NCBI RefSeq assembly: GCF_904846675.1
Contig: NZ_CAJHBT010000017.1
Location: forward strand, 1-58,224
Direction: 5' to 3'
Length of the DNA stretch: 58,224 bases
Origin: Psychrobacter urativorans
GTDB taxonomy: Bacteria > Pseudomonadota > Gammaproteobacteria > Pseudomonadales > Moraxellaceae
Below are positions 30,123-37,600 of the stretch, piece by piece. Numbering within the stretch: position 1 is the stretch's first letter; each line of letters starts with the position of its first letter. A program made the position numbers and the translations under genes. The notes beneath the pieces are model-generated. The model was given only the letters and a program-made list of their open reading frames with translations. It was not told the origin of the DNA and made no database searches.

Positions 30123-30258
30123 TAGCTAATCCACCTATGCGGTGGGAAAACTTAATAACGATTAAATCATTTTCTAAGCCACCTATGCGGTGATTAAGAT
30201 ATGCGCGAGGGCCGTAAACGTATATTGATTTTTCTAAGCCACCTATGCGGTGATTAAG
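30123..30258 (-). CRISPR. Antisense mini-CRISPR: two variant repeats plus one degenerate repeat (CreR-like candidate)
   Basis: Three repeat-like units lie on the minus strand, opposite to the cas genes and the main array. R3 (30231-30258) and R2 (30171-30198) are identical to each other and differ from the main repeat at two positions. They enclose a normal 32-bp spacer. R1 (30123-30150) is degenerate outside the hairpin and separated from R2 by only 20 bp. The hairpin covaries: TCACC/GGTGA in the main repeat, TCACC/GGTGG in R2/R3, CCACC/GGTGG in R1, all with a GCATA loop. This indicates selection for a Cas6f substrate. The 20-nt pseudo-spacer matches the csy1 promoter region next to a CC PAM. 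A regulatory crRNA is the best reading. A decayed array fragment is the alternative. Confidence 0.8.
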
Positions 30259-30259
30259 A

Positions 30260-30268
30260 ATCATAGCA
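30260..30268 (-). promoter_or_regulatory. Extended -10 promoter of the mini-array
   Basis: On the minus strand the sequence reads TGCTATGAT, an extended -10 element (TGn plus TATGAT), one base before repeat R3. Transcription would begin within the first bases of R3, just before its hairpin. No good -35 is seen, as is common for extended -10 promoters. Confidence 0.55.
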
Positions 30269-30295
30269 AGTTTGTTAGTAATAATTTATTATATA

Positions 30296-30317
30296 TTAAT
30301 TAATGATTAAATCATGG
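30296..30317 (-). promoter_or_regulatory. Predicted target of the mini-array pseudo-spacer with CC PAM
   Basis: On the minus strand, CC (30317-30316) is followed by ATGATTTAATC, identical to the first 11 bases of the 20-nt pseudo-spacer. Of all 20 positions 16 match. Two of the four mismatches (12 and 18) fall on the every-sixth positions that are flipped out in type I crRNA-DNA hybrids, so effective pairing would run from 1 to 15. The site lies about 35 bases upstream of the csy1 -10 box. Confidence 0.6.
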
Positions 30318-30349
30318 TTTATTTGTATATCCCTTCATGCTTTAATCGT

Positions 30350-30355
30350 TATAAT
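30350..30355 (+). promoter_or_regulatory. -10 box of the csy operon promoter
   Basis: A perfect TATAAT about 40 bases upstream of the csy1 start. The -35 is poor (the best TTGTAT lies 21 bases upstream), as expected for a promoter that may need activation. TTTAATCGTTAT, also found in the mini-array pseudo-spacer, overlaps this box. Confidence 0.6.
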
Positions 30356-30394
30356 GACTGATATTCATTTATTATAATAAAGGAGTAAATCTTG

Positions 30395-31753
30395 GTGGAT
30401 ATATCCCCAGAGCTGGCAAGTGGTGCGGTCAAAGCCTTTCTTGCCAGCCAATATGATAAAAAAACCGAAACTGAGCAAAAGCAGCTGGCAAAAGCGCTAG
30501 AAAGTAATGATTTAGTACTAATCAATACTTTGAATGAAAAGCTGGCAGTTGCTCAAGATAAGTATCAGCTTGATAACTGGATGGATGCCGCTGCTAATAA
30601 AATGGCAAAGCAAATTAGTTTTGGTACTCATATTTCTAAAGGCATTCATTCAAGCTCAAAAGGCGACAATATTAACTTTGAGCCAGGAACCGTATTGCCA
30701 AGCAGCATCGTAGGGCATCAATCAATAAGTAATCACAAAATAGATGCCAGCGGCAATGCTGCTGCTTTGCCATTATTTTCGTTTTTTGACTTTGACGTTA
30801 ATAATGATAAAAAAATTATGGATTATATTATTGAAGATAATGGTAGTTTCAAGCACTGCTTATCAAAAGACAAAGTGCTTTCTGAGCATTACTTTCAAAT
30901 ATTTAGAGAGCTACTTGTAGGAGAAATATCGGAGCCTTGCTCAAGCGAGTACAACAAACAAGTACTATGGCCTATTGATGAAACAGTAGATTCGTATGTT
31001 TGTATTGTCCCTCTCTACCCTTCCGCATTAACCAACCGTGTTTATGAAACAATTCAGCAAATAAAATACTCAGAAGAGGTAAAACTTGCTAAGAAAAATC
31101 GATTTGCAAGTACTGCTGAAAAAACCCCTTACGTCACACTTTCAAATATAGCAAGCGTGACTATCGGTGGTAGTAACCCTCAAGGCGTCAGTAGACATAT
31201 GAGCAAGCAAGGCGGACGCAACTACCTACTTCCTTCCATGCCGCCCATTATTGAACGTGATTATGCTTACCATTTATCAAAATTTGCCAGCAGTATTTTT
31301 AGTACGGGTATGGAATACAATGTGCGCGAGGCACTGGACAGTATTTTTAAATCCGTTAAGAACAGCCGCAATATCGTTGATATCAGAGACGCGCGCAAAC
31401 GTGCCATTGATGAGATGCTCTATCGCGTGTTTGCTGCCGCAGAAAATATCCGCACCACACTGCCTGCTGGTTGGTCAAAAGAGTATGACCTTGATCGCTG
31501 CGAGAAGCTTTGGCTAGACCCGAAGCGCGCTGATATGAAAGGGGAAGAAGACTTCAAGGCGGAACGTGAAGGCGATGACTCGTGGCATGGTCAAATTATG
31601 CACCGCTTTGCGCGCTGGTTGAATACACTTTTGCAAGCTGAATTCAAAGCAATAGCACGTGACTTTGGTGATGCGGAACACCTTGAATGGGAGCGTGAGA
31701 TTGAGGATATGAAAAAACGTTACGAGCGCGCAGGCAAAGGGGTGTTTTTATGA
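30395..31753 (+). CDS. csy1: Csy1 / Cas8f, large subunit of the type I-F interference complex
   Basis: A protein of about 452 residues that with Csy2 forms the tail of the Csy complex, recognising the PAM and holding the crRNA 5' handle. Recognisable features are AKQISFGTHISKGIHSSSKGDNINF, ASVTIGGSNPQGVSRHMSKQGGRNYLLPSMPP and the C-terminal DDSWHGQIMHRFARWLNTLLQAEFKAI. AAAGGAG at 30379-30385 suits either the GTG at 30395 or a TTG three bases earlier. The non-ATG start may limit translation. Its stop overlaps the csy2 start by four bases. Confidence 0.93.
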   Translation: MDISPELASGAVKAFLASQYDKKTETEQKQLAKALESNDLVLINTLNEKLAVAQDKYQLDNWMDAAANKMAKQISFGTHISKGIHSSSKGDNINFEPGTVLPSSIVGHQSISNHKIDASGNAAALPLFSFFDFDVNNDKKIMDYIIEDNGSFKHCLSKDKVLSEHYFQIFRELLVGEISEPCSSEYNKQVLWPIDETVDSYVCIVPLYPSALTNRVYETIQQIKYSEEVKLAKKNRFASTAEKTPYVTLSNIASVTIGGSNPQGVSRHMSKQGGRNYLLPSMPPIIERDYAYHLSKFASSIFSTGMEYNVREALDSIFKSVKNSRNIVDIRDARKRAIDEMLYRVFAAAENIRTTLPAGWSKEYDLDRCEKLWLDPKRADMKGEEDFKAEREGDDSWHGQIMHRFARWLNTLLQAEFKAIARDFGDAEHLEWEREIEDMKKRYERAGKGVFL

Positions 31754-32763
31754 GCCGTATTGATGATGGAGACAGCTTTGGTCAAGGCAAACTTGAGGTA
31801 CAAGGCTACTTAATGTTTAAAAAAGTCGTGATTGAGGGTGCAAATACCATCTCCAGCCCCTTAACTTATGGCTTCCCTGCTATTACTGGATTCTTAGGGA
31901 GTTTTCATGCGATATCTCGCAAGATGGCGAACGATGAACGCTTGTCAGAGTTGTCAGGCTTATCAGGATTGGCAAAACCTTCCTTAGGCGGCGTGTTACT
32001 TGCCTGCCATGACTGCCAACCGCAAATGTATCGCGCCAATACTTATAGCAATTATACCTTTAACCAGACACGCAATCCTATCAAAAAAGACGGAAAGACC
32101 GCCTCTATCATTGAAGAGGGAAAATGCCGTTTGGTGATGACTTTTATTGTTGAGGTATTAGGTGCAGAGTCATTGACTGCTGAGCAGCAAGCGCACGTCA
32201 TGCAATCTAGTAAACGATGGCTACAGCAGCAGCGGATGGCAGGCGGTAGTGTACAAGGTATGGCGCGATCTGAGCCGGTACAGTTCTTTGGTAAAAATGA
32301 TATTGGCGAGGTGATACCACAATTATTGCCAGCGTTTGTGTTGATGAACGCGCAAGATGACTTTAACGAGATTATCAGTAAGGTACAAGCAGACAATCCT
32401 GATGCCACACCGTTAGATGCGCTCATTGATGTCTGTGCCTTGCATCATATTCCTGAAACCCAAAAAAACGGTGAGAGCAAGTGGCTGACCACCTCACGTA
32501 AAGCCGGTCACGGCTGGCTGGTGCCGATGCCGATAGGCTATCAAGGGATATCGGAGCGTTATGACGCGGGCGTGATGCAAAACGTGCGCAACCCTGAATA
32601 TCCCAGCCATTATGTCGAGGCAATCTATAGCCTTGGTAAATGGGTCTATCCGCAGCGCTTGCAAAGTATTGGCGGGGACAACGATATTGCCAATGCATTC
32701 TGGCGCTATCATTATGATGCTGAGCAATCGCTATATTTAGTGAGCCAAAAACAAGACTTTTAA
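31750..32763 (+). CDS. csy2: Csy2 / Cas5f subunit
   Basis: A 337-residue Cas5-type RAMP protein that binds the crRNA 5' handle together with Csy1. Visible: VQGYLMFKKVVIEGANTISSPLTYGFPAITGFLGSFHAISRKM at the N terminus, the glycine-containing loop QQRMAGGSVQGM, and a C-terminal GKWVYPQRLQSIGG. Translationally coupled to csy1 by ATGA. The length is in the family range. Confidence 0.94.
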   Translation: MSRIDDGDSFGQGKLEVQGYLMFKKVVIEGANTISSPLTYGFPAITGFLGSFHAISRKMANDERLSELSGLSGLAKPSLGGVLLACHDCQPQMYRANTYSNYTFNQTRNPIKKDGKTASIIEEGKCRLVMTFIVEVLGAESLTAEQQAHVMQSSKRWLQQQRMAGGSVQGMARSEPVQFFGKNDIGEVIPQLLPAFVLMNAQDDFNEIISKVQADNPDATPLDALIDVCALHHIPETQKNGESKWLTTSRKAGHGWLVPMPIGYQGISERYDAGVMQNVRNPEYPSHYVEAIYSLGKWVYPQRLQSIGGDNDIANAFWRYHYDAEQSLYLVSQKQDF

Positions 32764-32870
32764 TCTTGTCCTTTATTATTAAACGCTTTATTTTCAACTG
32801 ACTTATTTTGCACTACATAACTTTTAACCAACTTATTTTTACTTATCGTTTTATTTACATGGAGACCATT

Positions 32871-33893
32871 ATGTCAAAGTCCGCCCTAAAAACTGCATCG
32901 GTCCTTGCTTTTGAGCGTAATCTTGATATCTCAGATGGCTTTTTTGCGCAAACAGACAGCCAAGATATCAATGCTAAAGTCACGCCTGTGATTATAAAAG
33001 AGAAGTCCGTGCGCGGTACGATTAGCAACCGCCAAAAAAACGCCATTGCTAATGACCCCACCAAGCTTGACGCCGAGATTCAAAAAGCCAACCTGCAAAC
33101 TGTGGATTCAGCTTCGTTAGATGAGAGTAATGACACCTTGGTGGTAACATGGAGCGGTAAAGTCTTGCCATTTACAGGTAAGCCCAATGTCTGTAACGAC
33201 CAAGACTATCAACAAGCATTGGTATCAACAGTTAACAGCTATCTGGATGGCGAAGGTGTTAGCGAATTGGCACGGCGTTATGCGACCAATATTGCTAACG
33301 CGCGTTGGTTATGGCGCAATCGTGTCGGCGCGCAAAGTATCAAGGTTGAGGTCAGCTGCGATATTGAGGGTAAGCAACAGCAGTTAAGCTTTGATGCTAA
33401 GTCCCTCTCATTACATAGCTTTGACCAAAGCTATGATGCGCACAGCGATGATATTAATAAGCTTGCCAGCCTCATTGAACGTGGATTAACCGGCGACGCG
33501 TTTGTTATTCTATACGTAAAAGCCTTTGCTATCATGGGTTATGGTCAAGAGGTCTACCCCTCACAAGAGCTGGTACTTGATACTGGCAAGACCAAAAGTA
33601 AAATCCTGTATAGCGTCAACGGCAAAGCGGGTATGCACTCACAAAAAGTCAGTAACGCCATTCGCACTATTGATGATTGGTATCCTAATGCTGAGTTCCC
33701 TATCGCCATCGAACCATACGGCGCGGTGACCACGATGGGTACGGCATTCCGTCAGCCTAAAGACAAAATGGACTTTTATAGCTTATTTGATAATTGGGTG
33801 CTCAAAGGTGAGACGCCAAGTGTTGAGCAGCAACATTACGTGATGGGCGTACTCATTCGTGGCGGCGTATTCGGTGCCAGCGGTAAGGAGTAA
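32871..33893 (+). CDS. csy3: Csy3 / Cas7f backbone subunit
   Basis: A 340-residue Cas7-type protein, six copies of which form the backbone along a 32-nt spacer. The N terminus MSKSALKTASVLAFERNLDISDGFF is characteristic. KEKSVRGTISNRQKN, SEKARRYATNIANARWLWRNR-like NIANARWLWRNRVGAQ and a C-terminal VLIRGGVFGASGKE follow. I start at the ATG with GGAGA upstream (32871), not at an open frame extension of 21 codons. Confidence 0.95.
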   Translation: MSKSALKTASVLAFERNLDISDGFFAQTDSQDINAKVTPVIIKEKSVRGTISNRQKNAIANDPTKLDAEIQKANLQTVDSASLDESNDTLVVTWSGKVLPFTGKPNVCNDQDYQQALVSTVNSYLDGEGVSELARRYATNIANARWLWRNRVGAQSIKVEVSCDIEGKQQQLSFDAKSLSLHSFDQSYDAHSDDINKLASLIERGLTGDAFVILYVKAFAIMGYGQEVYPSQELVLDTGKTKSKILYSVNGKAGMHSQKVSNAIRTIDDWYPNAEFPIAIEPYGAVTTMGTAFRQPKDKMDFYSLFDNWVLKGETPSVEQQHYVMGVLIRGGVFGASGKE

Positions 33894-33896
33894 TTC

Positions 33897-34502
33897 ATGA
33901 GTCAATTGACACATTACCAAGAAATTACCATTATTCCCAATCCAGAGATTGCGCCCTACTTTATCTGGAGTCAATTATTCACCCAGTTGCATATTGGCTT
34001 GGCTGATATCAAAAATAAGCACGGCACCCAATCAATCGGGGTCAGCTTCCCTGATTATCATTATGATGACAAGGGCAAATCGTCCAAGCTAGGGCTTAAG
34101 CTGCGAGTATTTGCACCCAGTCAACAGGATTTAGAAACGCTGAATCTTGTCAACTGGCTATCCAGACTAACGGATTATGTACATATCAAGCGCATAAGCG
34201 ACGTTGGCGACAAGGCAAAAGGGAACGTGGTAGTCAATCGCTACCGTCCAAAAAATATGCTCAAGCAAGCTGAAGAGTTTGCCAAGTATAAAGACATCAG
34301 CTTAGATGCAGCGCTGGTACACTGTGCCGCATATAAACAGGATAATAAGCTGTATCCGTATATCAGTCTAAAGAGTATCAGTAATAAGCAGCCCTATCCA
34401 TTATCCATCGTTCAACAGGCGGTGGATGATGCAAGCCAAGGCGCGTTCAATAGCTATGGCATCAATAATGCGGCGGATAAAGTCACTGTGCCGCATTGGT
34501 AG
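33897..34502 (+). CDS. csy4: Csy4 / Cas6f crRNA-processing endoribonuclease
   Basis: A 201-residue Cas6f that cleaves pre-crRNA 3' of each repeat hairpin and stays on the crRNA 3' end. The catalytic histidine is in FTQLHIGLADI (about residue 31), followed by a Ser-containing GVSFPDYHYDD. An Arg-rich helix is expected to grip the stem but is replaced here by a Lys-containing ADYVHIKRISDVGDKAKGNV-like region. The C-terminal GAFNSYGINNAADKVTVPHW ends as usual. It is separated from csy3 by three bases and is the last gene before the leader. Confidence 0.95.
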   Translation: MSQLTHYQEITIIPNPEIAPYFIWSQLFTQLHIGLADIKNKHGTQSIGVSFPDYHYDDKGKSSKLGLKLRVFAPSQQDLETLNLVNWLSRLTDYVHIKRISDVGDKAKGNVVVNRYRPKNMLKQAEEFAKYKDISLDAALVHCAAYKQDNKLYPYISLKSISNKQPYPLSIVQQAVDDASQGAFNSYGINNAADKVTVPHW

Positions 34503-34692
34503 GTTAAACTTTTAAACTCACAGCATGTTAATGATGAATTACCCAAAAATTGGGCGTAAAAACCCTTTTTTCTACTATTTAAAAATATGCTTATTTATCA
34601 AACAGTTATGGCAAGGCAAAAAAGGGAGGGTAAAATAGGGTATTTTGCTCTCCACGCCTTGCTATAACTGCTTTTTTAGAGTTATAATTCCT
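34503..34692 (+). promoter_or_regulatory. CRISPR leader with IHF site, inverted repeat and array promoter
   Basis: The 190-bp region between csy4 and the first repeat. It holds a perfect IHF consensus TATCAAACAGTTA (34596-34608). It also holds a 15-bp inverted repeat with one mismatch (34603-34617 and 34656-34670) followed by C and six T, which may end the csy mRNA. A promoter with TTGCTA (34659-34664), an 18-bp spacer and TATAAT (34683-34688) stops four bases before repeat 1. IHF is known to be needed for leader-end spacer insertion in type I-F. Confidence 0.75.
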
Positions 34693-37600
34693 CTTCATCA
34701 CCGCATAGGTGACTTAGAAAACCCACAAAAAGCTCAACCATTGCAGTAAATACTTCATCACCGCATAGGTGACTTAGAAATCAAAAAAGCAGACCCTAAT
34801 CAGCAGATAGATCTTCATCACCGCATAGGTGACTTAGAAAGTCCGACTTGTCGCTGTAAACAACCTGCATATCTTCATCACCGCATAGGTGACTTAGAAA
34901 GCATAACTAGCAAGTTCTTGCTCGGTTGCGTACTTCATCACCGCATAGGTGACTTAGAAACACTCCCGACTACACAAACGTAGCAGTCGTCACTTCATCA
35001 CCGCATAGGTGACTTAGAAAACTAAAAAAAGTATGCCAAGCACTAAAAACAACTTCATCACCGCATAGGTGACTTAGAAAAGTATCACCGCCAAGCTTAC
35101 CAATGCTAATATCTTCATCACCGCATAGGTGACTTAGAAATATCCACCGCAATGGCACTTGATCCGTTTATCCTTCATCACCGCATAGGTGACTTAGAAA
35201 GAGAAAGCTCGCGCTAAAGAAGCGAAAAGAGTCTTCATCACCGCATAGGTGACTTAGAAATTTAGCTATTCCGTCTGACGCGGCTTATTTGACTTCATCA
35301 CCGCATAGGTGACTTAGAAATTCATCTGATTGCGGGTTGAAGAACGCATCACCTTCATCACCGCATAGGTGACTTAGAAAAGCGTAACGGCGTGGTTTAT
35401 AGCGTAACTTTTCTTCATCACCGCATAGGTGACTTAGAAAAAAAAGACCAAAAGTATTGCTGCTTACTAGGGCTTCATCACCGCATAGGTGACTTAGAAA
35501 ATAAAGCGCTTATTAGCGAGCTATATGATAAACTTCATCACCGCATAGGTGACTTAGAAAATAGACCGTAGCTTCGATTGCTTTGCGGTTGTCTTCATCA
35601 CCGCATAGGTGACTTAGAAACAAATATCAATAATCTTTTGGTCAAACTCAAGCTTCATCACCGCATAGGTGACTTAGAAAGCTGTATTACCCGTACCCGT
35701 ACCGCTGTAGTTCTTCATCACCGCATAGGTGACTTAGAAAATCACCGTATTAGCTCGCGTACAGCCATTTGGCTTCATCACCGCATAGGTGACTTAGAAA
35801 TCGTTAACCAGTTTATCTAAATAAGTAAATATCTTCATCACCGCATAGGTGACTTAGAAATTGCAATTCTTGCTCCGCTACTACCAAAGTTACTTCATCA
35901 CCGCATAGGTGACTTAGAAACCTAGTCCCTTTTTGACCGCCGACGGGATTATCTTCATCACCGCATAGGTGACTTAGAAAGTCAAAAAATGGCTGAAATT
36001 AGCAAGGAAATACTTCATCACCGCATAGGTGACTTAGAAATTGTAAAAAGCATCGGCACTTGCAGCTTTCTCCTTCATCACCGCATAGGTGACTTAGAAA
36101 TAGCAGCGAAAAACAGCAACCGCTCATCTAATCTTCATCACCGCATAGGTGACTTAGAAAATCAACGTAGCCAATCAAATCTTAACTTTCTTCTTCATCA
36201 CCGCATAGGTGACTTAGAAAAACCAAAAGCACTGGTGCGGCGCAGTACATTACTTCATCACCGCATAGGTGACTTAGAAACACCAAAGCCATTTTGTTAA
36301 GGGTTTTAATAGCTTCATCACCGCATAGGTGACTTAGAAAAACCAAAAGCACTGGTGCGGCGCAGTACATTACTTCATCACCGCATAGGTGACTTAGAAA
36401 CTCGATAAGCGGCTGCAAGCAATCACTATAGTCTTCATCACCGCATAGGTGACTTAGAAATCCTATTTCAAGTGACGCAGCAGGAGAGTACTCTTCATCA
36501 CCGCATAGGTGACTTAGAAATAATCCCTTCAAAGTTTATTCCGGTCGCTGTCCTTCATCACCGCATAGGTGACTTAGAAAACTCTCGTTAACAAACGCAA
36601 TAACAAATGCCGCTTCATCACCGCATAGGTGACTTAGAAAGTTGGTAGCGTTAAAAACATCAGCTAACACTTCTTCATCACCGCATAGGTGACTTAGAAA
36701 GACTTGAGCAAATATACTGATTCAGGTTACTGCTTCATCACCGCATAGGTGACTTAGAAATAGTTCAAGCGATGTAGCAGGTGATTACCCACCTTCATCA
36801 CCGCATAGGTGACTTAGAAAATGCTACAAGCTTATGTCGCTGCTGCTGAGTCCTTCATCACCGCATAGGTGACTTAGAAAGATAGCCCCAGCGAACGCAT
36901 ATAAATCACCTTCTTCATCACCGCATAGGTGACTTAGAAAAAAAAGCAAGCCTATATAACGAAATTGGCTTACTTCATCACCGCATAGGTGACTTAGAAA
37001 TAAAAAATAGTACACCCCAAGTTTATACCCATCTTCATCACCGCATAGGTGACTTAGAAATTCAACGCCTAAATAATCACTTACTAAAAATTCTTCATCA
37101 CCGCATAGGTGACTTAGAAATTAACCAACCTGGCGAAGGTACTATTACACTTCTTCATCACCGCATAGGTGACTTAGAAAATCAGGTAAGTTCATTGGCG
37201 CAACGTGCATGCCTTCATCACCGCATAGGTGACTTAGAAAAGCGAAGGTCGGCTGCGCGTCTTTCGCCCACACTTCATCACCGCATAGGTGACTTAGAAA
37301 GTTAATCCATCTGGGGCAACTATAAAAGACGCCTTCATCACCGCATAGGTGACTTAGAAATAAATCAAGATGGGGTCACGGACGTGGTGGCACTTCATCA
37401 CCGCATAGGTGACTTAGAAAATATAAGCAACCATAACCACCACAACAAATGCCTTCATCACCGCATAGGTGACTTAGAAATGATAGAAAACTTTATCATT
37501 AATAAAAAACCACTTCATCACCGCATAGGTGACTTAGAAATATACCTGATTATGTTTGGACGCAAGCGAAAACTTCATCACCGCATAGGTGACTTAGAAA

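Noticed and set aside
29986..30264. Open frame with repeated NHRIGGLE motifs on the minus strand
   Set aside because: It is the translation of the mini-array repeats, not a protein. No ribosome site or codon pattern supports it.
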